Assembly: GCF_021869535.1 (NCBI RefSeq)
Contig: NW_026262581.1
Location: 112,992,771 to 113,056,770 of the forward strand
Direction of reading: 5' to 3'
DNA from: Mytilus californianus
Taxonomy: Eukaryota; Mollusca; Bivalvia; Mytilida; Mytilidae
Length of the DNA stretch: 64,000 nucleotides
Shown: positions 20,501 through 29,859 of the stretch, one piece after another
How positions within the stretch are numbered: position 1 is the stretch's first letter
Layout: each line of letters starts with the position of its first letter
Notes under the pieces: generated by a model
The model's input: the letters and a program-made list of their open reading frames with translations, nothing else
Told to the model about the DNA's origin: nothing
The model's database searches: none
Program-made: the position numbers and the translations under genes

Positions 20501-22905
20501 AGATTACCAGCCGTGTCTATGAAGAAGAATATATTTATGATTGTCAAATTTCTAAATTTAAAGATATTTACCCATTTCATCATTAGGTGACACTGTGGTG
20601 AAGTTAGTACCCGTTACATTCATCATGTAAGTATGCTCAGTGGTTATAATATGATCAGATACTTCGGTCGTTTGCTAGAAAATTAAAATAAATCATATTT
20701 TAAAATTCATAGTGATGTGAAGTTATTTTAGATAAAAAAAAAAAAGGAAAGGAAAACGAAGCTATTCGAAAAAAAAATTGGATATGACAAAGTTTCTGCA
20801 ATATTTTCTTTTTCTCTTGTGGTATTTAATCAATTAAATAAAAAAAATATCAATTAATTAAAAATTCAAGAGTTTAATCAAATTTTCGATATTATAAATC
20901 CTACGGTGTTCACTAGAAGCCTTTCGAAATTTAGTTATCCATTTAAAATTGATAAGTTTCTACTGGATTGACGAGATGATTTATTTCCTTAGATGAAAAG
21001 TAATTCTATTTTTGTTTAACAAATCAGAATGTTGAAAGCAATGCAATGTTACACAGCTAATAGATTCCACGATTATATGACTACAACTTTGTTTTGAATG
21101 AAAAGAAAAGCAAACAAACAAATCATTTACCCATGTTCAGACTCAACTCGATTTTGAAGTTTGTCATATGATGTGGATGCTTGTCCATTGTTTAAATTCA
21201 TGTGGTTAGTGTTTTGAAGTCCGCGATTGCTCTGGCATCCACTCGACTGTTTTTGTGAACTGTGGCAATACTGGAAGTCTCGAAATCGTAATAAAACCAT
21301 TGTCAAGCAGATAAACCATATATCAATCGTTTCTTTATTCCACGAATATTTATAATATTTTTTTCACCAACTATCTTCCTTTAGCACAAATGATCAATAG
21401 ATTTATTCCCATACTTTTCGGCGACTAAATTGTGAATTGGCTGCATTATATCGTCCCAAACAAATCCCCTCAAGAGACCGTCGGACAACAGAGCAATCTT
21501 GGAATAGATGCTTTGTAAAAATTCATCTTGCAGAACATGACGTATTATTTGGTTACTGTCTTAAAGACGTGTATTTCCTGTTATTTACAATAATTACCTT
21601 TCGAAAGCATGCTTCAATAAGATTGTCTGGAAAACAGTTTCTACAATGTAAAATTACCTTTTATAAAATATATCCACATGCATCTTACTTCCTAAAAATC
21701 ACATCACTATGTACTTTGGGCGATCACATCACTGTGTACTTTGGGCGATCACATCACTATGTACGTTGGGCGATCACATCACTATGTACTTTGGGCGATC
21801 ACAAACTCTCTTTATAGCCTGTTCCATTGGTTGTCGTTGATTACCGTCTTTCATAATTTTATTTCGTTTAATGTTATTCAGGCAGATAGTTATTGTTTTA
21901 AATTGTTTCAATTTTTGATATTGAGGGTAAAATATTAAAAAAGGGCTTACCATACATAAAGTAGGGGGGGTTCTAAATAAAGGTTGTACGATGATCTATA
22001 TTGTTTGCATCATCGTCTCTTGTTCTATGGCGGAGAGTTGTCTCATTGACAATCATTCCAAATTTCCTTCTACTTTTAAGATTTATCAAATTAAATCATT
22101 TTTAAAAGCTTATTTCTAATTATTAATTAAACCGGCATTTTTATTCTAATATTACTTCGTCTATAAAGCACTGCCCAGCGACAGAATGATGCACACTGTC
22201 TTTTGTCTGACAATAGTAATGAATAAAGAATCTTTGCATGCAATGAAATTCTATTGATTAATATTGTATCTAAGGAAAAGACGATATAAGTTGAACAAAT
22301 TTAAATCTAATTCTTTTTGCGAAATTTTTCAAATAAATATGTTTAAACTAAGGAAAAGTTTCTACATGTTTTGAAATGTTTCCACGTTTATTATGAGTCA
22401 ATGATATGAAAACACAATTAAGATGAAAATAAATTGTTTGTATTCACCTGATTAGATCAAATAAGGAATCTAAAGCGTCAGCGTCCTTTGAACTACCACC
22501 TTTGTCAATGTCTTTTCCTCCTCTTTCACCGGGACGAATTGTTACTACCAGAATAATACCTATTATTACGGCACACAATGTCGTCGTGAGGTAATAAACG
22601 ACGGCACGCAGCCCCATCTTACCAGATGACTTGGAGTCAAGGAATGCCAGCGAAGATATAAGACTGGATACGATCAATGGTATTATCATCATTTTCAACA
22701 TATTCATCAGAAGATCTCCTGGGAACCTTAAATAATGAAGTTTCCTTTTTTCGTCCGGTGACCATATTCCTCTGAGACCTACTCCAAGACACACCCCGAT
22801 TATAACGGATATAATCATTAATATTATCAATAGGTTTTCTAGTATAATTTCTTTTATCTTCGATTTTTTAGGTTTCTCATTGATGGCTTCCATTTTTTTC
22901 TCCAT
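14310..22905 (-). CDS. SLC1-family sodium-coupled acidic amino acid transporter (EAAT-like), 8 coding exons
   Basis: Joining minus-strand exons 22905-22448, 21640-21598, 20674-20572, 18057-17853, 17090-16857, 16145-15951, 15453-15319 and 14514-14310 gives 1,578 nt, one open frame of 525 residues and a stop. Every intron is GT-AG and every phase fits. Family knowledge: SLC1 proteins are trimeric plasma-membrane carriers that move glutamate, aspartate or neutral amino acids with Na+. Visible marks are TM1-TM3 (about 20-122), a glycosylation-rich loop (NVT 186, NFT 191, NYT 206), HP1 tip SSSS (347-350), NMDGT (381-385), HP2 [13 protein letters not shown] (418-430), and TM8 [17 protein letters not shown]. 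Asp459 and Arg462 match the EAAT residues that hold the substrate amino group and side-chain carboxylate; neutral-carrier ASCTs lack that arginine. So a glutamate/aspartate carrier is inferred. The last residues FTKM fit a class I PDZ ligand. No upstream promoter was recognised. Confidence 0.92.
15319..15453 (-). CDS. SLC1 coding exon 7: HP2 gate
   Basis: Acceptor TTCCCAAG|TTTGAC, donor TTCTT|GTATGT. Residues 414-457 are [20 protein letters not shown] (HP2 tip, the extracellular gate), then an [22 protein letters not shown] stretch leading into TM8. The donor at TT|GTATGT is chosen over one four bases later because it alone keeps the frame into exon 8. Confidence 0.93.
15951..16145 (-). CDS. 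SLC1 coding exon 6: HP1 end and TM7
   Basis: Acceptor CTTTCAAAG|CTCTTC, donor ATCAG|GTATGT. It encodes [13 protein letters not shown], then TM7 with [25 protein letters not shown] (381-385) is the Na+/substrate-binding motif of the family. Phase 1 in, phase 2 out, consistent with neighbours. The acceptor has a weak pyrimidine tract, the least ideal junction of the gene. Confidence 0.93.
16857..17090 (-). CDS. SLC1 coding exon 5: TM5-TM6 and start of HP1
   Basis: Acceptor ACTATTTCAG|GTACTC, donor TTCAAG|GTAATG. Residues 271-347 begin [19 protein letters not shown], pass through a [16 protein letters not shown] helix and end TAWGTAS at the serine-rich HP1 tip. The AG at its end is completed by C of exon 6 to give Ser348. 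Confidence 0.93.
17373..17570 (+). repeat. Family A short interspersed element, copy 3, in SLC1 intron 4
   Basis: Starts AAAAGTAAAATAACAAAAAA, with ACCGAACTCCAAGG, AAATGGCAAAATCAAAAACT and ACCTGGTTTTATAGCTAGCT, and stops after CCTCTCACT. It is shorter at the right end than the copies at 19427 and 25667. It lies opposite to the gene's direction. Confidence 0.8.
17853..18057 (-). CDS. SLC1 coding exon 4: TM4c-TM5 start
   Basis: Acceptor TTTTTTCAG|TGAAAA, donor TATATG|GTATGT. Residues 202-269 include the sequon NYT (206), the hallmark [16 protein letters not shown] and [12 protein letters not shown]. The final TG pairs with G from exon 5 to make Trp270 (IIWYSPVG in the joined protein). The preceding intron (18058-20571) holds the large inverted repeat. 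Confidence 0.92.
18650..18790 (+). repeat. Interspersed repeat (GGAGGAAGCCGGAGTA family), copy 1
   Basis: Phrases TTTTTATCGGTGGAGGAAGC and CGACCTTCGGCAAGAAAACT recur at 31205-31390. Known to me as a common bivalve repeat. It lies just outside the left arm of the intronic inverted repeat. Confidence 0.6.
18812..19306 (+). repeat. Left arm of 495-bp inverted repeat in SLC1 intron 3
   Basis: From CACGGCTGGTAATCGACACA to GAGAGGAAGTGCAA. The reverse complement of 20020-20515 matches over its whole length with scattered substitutions and small indels (for example AGAACAATCGGTTCTGCAAT exact in both). A frame of 63 codons is open in both arms but has no family likeness. Confidence 0.92.
19427..19690 (+). 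repeat. Family A short interspersed element, copy 4, inside the inverted-repeat loop
   Basis: AAAAAAGTAAAATCACAAAA start, TGAACTCCGAGGAAAATTAA, AACCTCTCACTTGTATGACA and end ACAGACATAATAGGTAAA. It sits in the 713-bp spacer between the arms. Confidence 0.8.
20020..20515 (-). repeat. Right arm of 495-bp inverted repeat in SLC1 intron 3
   Basis: Partner of 18812-19306, opposite orientation. It ends only about 57 bp from the exon 3 donor (20571). The pre-mRNA contains both arms, so a long imperfect RNA duplex with a 713-nt loop is possible. Confidence 0.92.
20572..20674 (-). CDS. SLC1 coding exon 3: extracellular loop with glycosylation sites
   Basis: Acceptor TTTTCTAG|CAAACG, donor ATGG|GTAAAT. 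It encodes residues 168-201, starting [10 protein letters not shown] and ending SPNDEM, with sequons N-V-T (186) and N-F-T (191). This is the variable, glycosylated TM4b-4c loop in the family, so identity rests on phase and position. It joins exon 4 through a split Val codon (G|TG). Confidence 0.82.
21598..21640 (-). CDS. SLC1 coding exon 2: 43-nt micro-exon
   Basis: Bounded by TTACATTGTAG before and GTAATT after. It completes Arg153 and adds 14 codons, [14 protein letters not shown], matching the conserved (R)N-x-FP-x-N-x-x-x-AC-F segment between TM3 and TM4 of EAATs. It is too short for ORF finders. It was found because exon 1 stops inside this motif and its phase needed one base. Confidence 0.88.
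21699..21803 (+). repeat. 25-bp minisatellite in SLC1 intron 1
   Basis: Four and a bit units of TCACATCACTATGTACTTTG plus GGCGA, nearly identical. It starts about 58 bp upstream (in gene sense) of the micro-exon acceptor at 21641, close enough to matter for splicing. Confidence 0.9.
22448..22905 (-). CDS. SLC1 coding exon 1: N terminus, TM1-TM3
   Basis: The ATG at 22905 opens [19 protein letters not shown], a basic cytoplasmic tail. Then come TM1 (about 22-44), TM2 (about 65-88, with [20 protein letters not shown], an SLC1 signature) and TM3 (about 102-122, [17 protein letters not shown], ending IRPG). A second in-frame ATG lies four codons later. The frame stays open upstream to a splice-acceptor-like TTTTAG at about 22941, so this exon probably begins there and is preceded by a non-coding exon not found. 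It ends with ATCAG|GTGAAT, phase 2. Confidence 0.9.
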
Positions 22906-22941
22906 AGTTGTTTCTCTGTGATTATGCAAGGTAAGATCTCT

Positions 22942-24534
22942 AAAACAAAAATAGCATACTACAAAAATAATCCCATTACTAAATGCATAAAAAGGTTTAA
23001 GTTACAACGGTTATCAAATTCATAGAGAGATAACCAAGACGTTATTTTACAGAACCAGTGGCGTAAGAGTAGATTGAAAAGAATGGGGGGACTTTTGAAA
23101 GCGGCAAGCAATAAAAATTGTTTATTCTTATAAAGGCTAGGAGTTAGTTAGAGTTCTCTTTTGTTTAAAAGTATTTGGGAAGGGGGACTTTACTCCCTTG
23201 CCCCTCAGACTGTAGAATTGATGAGTTGTAAGTGATTTACAATCCAGTGGCGTCGAAATTATTGTCACGTATGTGCGTATATTGTTACTGTAATTTTTTT
23301 TGCGTCAAATACATATTCATGAAGTATTTTCCGCGGTTCGTGCAGAATTTTTGATTTTTTTTACTGGAAGATCTACGCATAACAGTCCTCGAAAAATACG
23401 GACTGAATGGGGGAGCACTGCTGGATTTACAGTAGTAGCCAAATGAATTATGAATTAAGTTTGATTGACGACGTCTTTGATGTTTGTCCTTAATATACAT
23501 AACATATTTGCCACTGGACGTTTACACAGAAAAAAATCCTTCTGAGCAAATTTCACTTTAAACATGTATAATTTTTATCTTTTATTTAAATATCTCATTA
23601 TTTTATATTCAACTGCAGTTTTAAACAATCAAAGGAATTTTAATGTCATCCATGTAAGAACATATGGGGAAATAATTGCTAACCTACTAGTATTCTTAAA
23701 GCAAAATTCCAATAGGTTTCAAAAGTTTTCGGGTTTTAATCCTGTGAACGAGTGAAACAAATTTAGGTGGAAATACTCATACACCTTTTAATAATACATC
23801 TGCTTATCCGAAACTACAATTTTAATGTTGCAATTGATTTCTATATATAAGTTATGGTCAGTAAGGCGGAAGGGCAACCGAGCTATTGGTCAGTACCAGC
23901 TTCTTTTCTTCAATAACTTAAGAACCGTTCAAACATTTCTTTTCAAATTTCAATATTGGATAAAAATTCATTACCGAGGTCAAGTCTGATTTTATACGAT
24001 TTATCCGGGTGTGGTGTAGTTTGACAGCCGCTTGTTTCAAATGAATTGATTAAAGATGGAATGATGATTAGTGAACATTTCTTATTTTCGTAAACAATAT
24101 CTATAATACTTTTGTGCTGTTTGAAAAATAGGAGTTCTAAAAGATTTTCAAATGAGCAGATGATATGAGCAGAAACCACAAGTTTGTAGAAATTTGGAAC
24201 TTCTATGTAATGAGAATACTTTCAAGTATAATGTATAGAATATGTATAACAGTACTGACTTTAGGTGTAATATCACCAAATCATAGTCCGGTTGCATACG
24301 AAAAAGGGTCGAAAAAAATATTCCCTTGAACTTGACAGTTGTAGGAAATTAATCTACATTGCAGTAAAAAAAAACATATATCTTGGGTGTTTCAAAGCAC
24401 CAATCTTTTTTTATTTGGTGTTTCTATAGAAAATTTGGGAAACTTGAGGTTTCATGGTTACTAAAGCTTGTACACAGGAAAAAAAAGGGGTGAACATTTG
24501 CTGTAGTACTGGACAGGATAAAACTTTTCTCATG
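22942..24534. other. Upstream flank of the SLC1 gene
   Basis: Probably holds the promoter and non-coding first exon, but I could not place a TATA box or exon. Minus 24179-23943 is open for 78 codons with rather gene-like composition (GCQTTPHPDKSYKIRLDLG) but has no recognised family or splice sites. Confidence 0.4.
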
Positions 24535-24650
24535 CCAATAAAATTGATAATGGAAATGGGGAATATGTCAAAGAGACAACAACCCGACCAAAGAGCAGAC
24601 AACAGCCGAAGGCCACCAATGGGTCTTCAATGCAGCGGGAAATTTTCTTT
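24535..24650 (-). repeat. 3'-terminal fragment of a Penelope-like element (minus)
   Basis: AATGGAAATGGGGAATATGT, GAGACAACAACCCGACCAAA and GGGTCTTCAATGCAGCGGGA are the reverse complement of the end of the plus-strand element at 37670-37765. Only the last ~115 bp are present, as expected of a 5'-truncated insertion. Confidence 0.75.
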
Positions 24651-25433
24651 ATTTGAAACAAAGATAAATTCTGCAGAATTTTTTGAAAAGTGCAAATTTA
24701 ACAAAGACTAAAAGGAAAAACAATGGTGGTACTACACCTATAGTTACCTTAATTGTAAGTAGTATGTATATAGAATGTCCAGTAAATATATTGATAGGTA
24801 GTAAATTAACTTACCATCCAAAAAAAATCTGCAATGCAATTTATTTAGATATAAGTTCTAAACTAAATGGTTTTGTAAATGTGAATGCCATTTACATATT
24901 GAAGCACTTTGTCAAAATTCCGATGTGGTATAATACACACAGCGATATTTGGAAATTGACTTTGACGAGATCACATTTGTGATATAATAAGTAAATTATT
25001 TACAGACGATGAAGCCCAGGTAATTTTTAAATTGATGACTTCAGATTTGTTCGATATAACGAAACATGTCATTGTCTATTCTATGTTTCTAAACAACTTA
25101 ACCATGTCTTAGATCGTCGTTTATTTCAAATAGAGGTAGATGATTTGATAATGTAAATAAAGTATGTAAACAAGTTCTTTGTAATAATATAGTGTTATAT
25201 AGTTTCTTACAATTCTACACAGAAAGGCTCTCTGGTTTATATTGTAATTAATGTAGCGTTGTGCTATATATTGGTGAGAAATGAGACGGTAATATAATAT
25301 CTAATTTAATTGGATTGAATTACATATGCCCCAAAATAACATTCAATGTTCAAATTCATCAGCCTTATGTGAACAACAAACTATTTTTTTTACATATATG
25401 TATAAACTGAAGCTTAGGAAATTTAAACTATCA

Positions 25434-25670
25434 TAAACACAAAAATTGAAATCGACACTCATAAACACGAAAATTGAAATCGACACTCATAAACACGAAA
25501 TTGAAATCGACACTCATAAACACGAAAATTGAAATCGACACTCATAAACACGAAATTGAAATCGACACTCATAAACACGAAATTGAAATCGACACTCATA
25601 ATCACGAAATTGAAATAGACACTCATAAACACGAAATTGAAATCGACACTCATAAACACGAAAATTGAAA
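25434..25670 (+). repeat. 27-bp minisatellite
   Basis: About nine units of TTGAAATCGACACTCATAAA plus CACGAAA, length 27-28. The open frames on both strands (EIDTHKHEI-type repeats) are by-products of a stop-free unit whose length is a multiple of three. The array abuts a family A element directly. Confidence 0.92.
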
Positions 25671-25935
25671 AAAGTAAAATAACAACTACCGAACTCCGAG
25701 GAAAATTCAAAAAATGGAAAGTCCCTAATCAAATGGCAAAATGAAAAGCTCAAACACATCAAACGAATGGATAACAACTATCATATTTCTGACTTGATAC
25801 AGGCATTTTCTTATGTAGAAAATGGTGGATTAAACCTAGTTTTATAGCTAGCTAAACCTCTCACTTGTATGACAGTCGCATAAAATTCAATTACATTGAC
25901 AACAATGTGTGAACAAAACAAACAGACATAATGAA
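25667..25935 (+). repeat. Family A short interspersed element, copy 5
   Basis: Starts in the last minisatellite unit (AAAAAAGTAAAATAACAACT) and runs to AACAAACAGACATAATGAAA. It includes ATCAAATGGCAAAATGAAAA and ACCTAGTTTTATAGCTAGCT. This is one of the more complete copies. Confidence 0.82.
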
Positions 25936-26850
25936 ATCTACAAGGAATGTTGAAGAAATCTGCACCAAAAACATTGTACAGAATGTATTGAGCGGTAGCT
26001 GTTGATGACATCTTAATGATTTAAGACACCGACTATTCGTCTATTTGTGTTTGGGTGTTAGTTGGGGGTTCTCGGGACACGCATTTTTTTATTCAAAAAC
26101 AAACTATCAATATTTTCAATAAAATATAGGAACAAGATACTTGTTTTTAAACTTACTGTCGTCTTTACCCCCTTGATTTTCAATGAAAACTAACTATATT
26201 TTTTTTTCATTTCCCTTCTAAAACAACTTTGGTCTTTTGAAATAAATTAATGATAAAATTTAACAAAATAAAATATACCCTCCCCCCACCACAAAAAAAG
26301 AAGATGATGCTTAGGCACCATTCAGATACATAAGTATTTACTTCCATCTACAAGACACTGAAGGAGTACTGATTTTTTTAGAGTCTTAGCTCATTCAATT
26401 TCACAATTGTATGGATTCTTCCTATATCTATGGATAGTATGATGCGTGAATTAAGCAACTAAAGAAAAAAACTTTTAGTTTTCAAATCTTAAATTTAATA
26501 TTCTACTGTATAATCATCTCCATATTTTAATGCATAAGATATGACCATGAATTAAAACCGCGTCAGATTCACCTTAATAAATAAACATGAGCATACAGTA
26601 TTGAAATAGGGATTCAATGATTGAAGTTATGTACAAACTCAAGTGGAACAAGCTACACCGTGAATTATGTATAGGACATATACTCAACAACTTTTTAAAT
26701 TTTGTTTATGTTTTTGTATATGTTTGTATGTAATCGGTTAAAAGTTCTCTAGAGCTTATGTTTTGTAGTTTATGACTAAACCGAATCTAAATAAAGCTTT
26801 CGTATTCGTATTCATATTTATTAATTTTTTGTTATTCAGGAAATTTTGGC
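25936..26850. other. Intergenic, possible retroelement tail
   Basis: No gene seen. Near 26785-26815 AATAAAGCTTTCGTATTCGT followed by ATTC repeats looks like the 3' tail of a non-LTR element. Its body was not recognised upstream. Confidence 0.35.
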
Positions 26851-26853
26851 TCT

Positions 26854-28191
26854 TTGAAGTTCAGACTACTCTATACTTCCTTTGTTTTTCTCCTTAATTT
26901 ATTTACCGGGTATATGACTTCAAAGTTTGGAAATCATTTTCAATTAAGGAAGTTATCTTCCTCATGCAGAACTCTGATTCCATGTTTGAGTTTGGCTTCC
27001 TCATGCAGAGCTCTGATTCCATGTTTGAGTTTGGCTTCCTCATGCAGAGCTCTGATCCTATGTTTGAGTTTGGCTTCCTCATGCAGAGCTCTAGTTCCTT
27101 GTTTGAGTTTGGCTTCCTCGTGCAGAGCTCTGATCCCATGTTTGAGTTTGTCTTTCTCATACAGAACTCTGATCCCATGTTTGAGTTTGGCTTCCTCATA
27201 CAGAGCTCTGATTCCTTGTTTGAGTTTGGCTTCCTCATGCAGAGCTCTGATCCCATGTTTGAGTTTGGCTTCCTCATGCAGAGCTCTGATCCCATGTTTG
27301 AGTTTGGCTTCCTCATGCAGAGCTCTGATCCCATGTTTGAGTTTGGCTTCCTCGTGCAGAGCTCTGATTCCTTGTTTGAGTTTGGCTTCCTCATACAGAG
27401 CTCTGATCCCTTGTTTGAGTTTGGCTTCCTCATGCAGAGCTCTTGTTCCTTGTTTGAGTTTGGCTTCCTCATACAGAGCTCTGATTCCTTGTTTGAGTTT
27501 GGCTTCCTCATACAGAGCTCTGATTCCTTGTTTGAGTTTGGCTTCCTCATACAGAGCTCTGATTCCTTGTTTGAGTTTGGCTTCCTCATGCAGAGCTCTG
27601 CTTCCTTGTTTGAGTTTGGCTTTCTCGTGCAGAGCTCTGATCCCATGTTTGAGTTTGGCTTCCTCATACAGAGCTCTGATCCCATGTTTGAGTTTGGCTT
27701 CCTCATACAGAGCTCTGATCCCATGTTTGAGTTTGGCTTCCTCATACAGAGCTCTGATCCTATGTTTGAGTTTGGCTTCCTCATACAGAGCTCTGGTTCC
27801 TTGTTTGAGTTTGGCTTCCTCGTGCAGAGCTCTGATCCCATGTTTGAGTTTGGCTTCCTCATACAGAGCTCTGATCCCATGTTTGAATTTGGTTTCCTCA
27901 TACAGAGCTCTAATTCCTTGTTTGAGTTTGGCTTCCTCATGCAGAGCTCTGATTCCTTGTTTGAGTTTGGCTTCCTCATGCAGAGCTCTGATTCCACGTT
28001 TGAGTTTGGCTTCCTCATGCAGAGCTCTGATTCCATGTTTGAGTTTGGCTTCCTCATACAGAGCTCTGATTCCATGTTTGAGTTTGGCTTCCTCATGCCG
28101 AGCTCTGATTGCTTGTTTGAGTTTGTCTTTCTCATGCAGAGCTCTGGTTCCTTGTTTGAGTTTGGCTTCCTCATGCAGAGCTCTGATTTGA
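26854..28191 (+). other. Open frame reading into the 39-bp array, doubtful
   Basis: An ATG at 26854 precedes a hydrophobic stretch (LLYTSFVFLLNLFTGYM) before the 13-residue repeats (SCRALIPCLSLAS). The hydrophobic start is signal-peptide-like, so a secreted repeat protein is imaginable. Against this, three competing frames are open and the frame dies at the first 32-bp unit. No splice or expression signal was seen. Confidence 0.15.
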
Positions 28192-29697
28192 GTTTGGCTT
28201 CCTCATGCAGAGCTCTGATTCCTTGTTTGAGTTTGGCTTTCTCGTGCAGAGCTCTGATCCCATGTTTGAGTTTGGCTTCCTCATGCAGAGCTCTGATTCC
28301 ATGTTTGAGTTTGGCTTCCTCATGCAGAGCTCTGATTCCATGTTTGAGTTTGGCTTCCTCATGCAGAGCTCTGATTCCTTGTTTGAGTTTGGCTTCCTCA
28401 TGCAGAGCTCTGCTTCCTTGTTTGAGTTTGGCTTTCTCGTGCAGAGCTCTGATCCCATGTTTGAGTTTGGCTTCCTCATACAGAGCTCTGATCCCATGTT
28501 TGAGTTTGGCTTCCTCATACAGAGCTCTGATCCCATGTTTGAGTTTGGCTTCCTCATACAGAGCTCTGGTCCTATGTTTGAGTTTGGCTTCCTCATACAG
28601 AGCTCTGGTTCCTTGTTTGAGTTTGGCTTCCTCGTGCAGAGCTCTGATCCCATGTTTGAGTTTGGCTTCCTCATACAGAGCTCTGATCCCATGTTTGAAT
28701 TTGGTTTCCTCATACAGAGCTCTAATTCCTTGTTTGAGTTTGGCTTCCTCATGCAGAGCTCTGATTCCTTGTTTGAGTTTGGCTTCCTCATGCAGAGCTC
28801 TGATTCCACGTTTGAGTTTGGCTTCCTCATGCAGAGCTCTGATTCCATGTTTGAGTTTGGCTTCCTCATACAGAGCTCTGATTCCATGTTTGAGTTTGGC
28901 TTCCTCATGCCGAGCTCTGATTGCTTGTTTGAGTTTGTCTTTCTCATGCAGAGCTCTGGTTCCTTGTTTGAGTTTGGCTTCCTCATGCAGAGCTCTGATT
29001 TGAGTTTGGCTTCCTCATGCAGAGCTCTGATTCCTTGTTTGAGTTTGGCTTTCTCGTGCAGAGCTCTGATCCCATGTTTGAGTTTGGCTTCCTCATGCAG
29101 AGCTCTGATTCCATGTTTGAGTTTGGCTTCCTCATGCAGAGCTCTGATTCCATGTTTGAGTTTGGCTTCCTCATGCAGAGCTCTGATTCCTTGTTTGAGT
29201 TTGGCTTCCTCATGCAGAGCTCTGATTCCTTGTTTGAGTTTGTCTTCCTCATGCAGAGCTCTGGTTCCTTGTTTGAGTTTGGCTTCCTCATGCAGAGCTC
29301 TGATTTGAGTTTGGCTTCCTCATGCAGAGCTCTGATTCCTTGTTTGAGTTTGGCTTCCTCGTGCAGAGCTCTGATCCAATGTTTGAGTTTGGCTTCCTCA
29401 TGCAGAGCTCTGATTCCATGTTTGAGTTTGGCTTCCTCATGCAGAGCTCTGATTCCATGTTTGAGTTTGGCTTCCTCATGCAGAGCTCTGATTCCTTGTC
29501 GGAGTTTGGCTTCCTCATGCAGAGCTCTGATTCCATGTTTGAGTTTGGCTTCCTCATGCAGAGCTCTGATTCCATGTTTGAGTTTGGCTTCCTCATGCAG
29601 AGCTCTGATTCCATGTTTGAGTTTGGCTTCCTCATGCAGAGCTCTGAATCCATGTTTGAGTTTGGCTTCCTCATGCAGAGCTCTGATTACTTGTTGG
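26961..29697 (+). repeat. 39-bp minisatellite, about 70 units, with higher-order blocks
   Basis: The unit is CTCTGATTCCATGTTTGAGT plus TTGGCTTCCTCATGCAGAG (39 bp), varying mainly at ATTCC/ATCCC/GTTCC, CATG/CTTG and CATG/CATA/CGTG. Every unit carries the 10-bp palindrome CAGAGCTCTG. A shortened 32-bp unit (7-bp deletion) begins at 28181, 28993 and 29298. The spacings are 812 (20x39+32) and 305 (7x39+32), so whole blocks were duplicated. Because 39 is a multiple of three and the unit lacks stops, long frames open in several frames and on both strands (13-residue repeats such as SSDSMFEFGFLMQ or MRKPNSNMESELC). The 32-bp units shift the frame, which argues against a conserved protein. Confidence 0.95.
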
Positions 29698-29859
29698 AGT
29701 TTTGGTTTAGTTTTGGTACTTTTTGCTTTTATCAGATTCTCAATATTTTTAAAGGATTTGGTCTTTCAATTTGTTTGGTCTCAAGCTGCGTATCGGGTGT
29801 AGTGAAATTGATACCGTTAATATGGGACATAGTATTGTCATATGACCAACCTTAACATC

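Noticed and set aside
21699-21803. Possible CRISPR-like array of 25-bp repeats
   Set aside because: Direct head-to-tail units with no spacers, in an intron of an animal gene; a minisatellite.
22905-22929. Upstream extension of the transporter start to a TTG codon at 22929
   Set aside because: Non-ATG start in an animal gene. The first ATG at 22905 gives the usual basic SLC1 N terminus, although an upstream exon continuing the frame cannot be fully excluded.
25459-25777. Frames with repeated VDFNFVFMS or EIDTHKHE
   Set aside because: Translation of the 27-bp minisatellite.
26903-28174. 423-codon minus-strand frame (MRKPNSN repeats)
   Set aside because: Same 39-bp array read backwards; no independent support.
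26964-29003. Longest open frame in the window, 679 codons of 13-residue repeats
   Set aside because: It is a by-product of a 39-bp stop-free unit. Other frames and the opposite strand are similarly open, and it switches reading register at the 32-bp unit.
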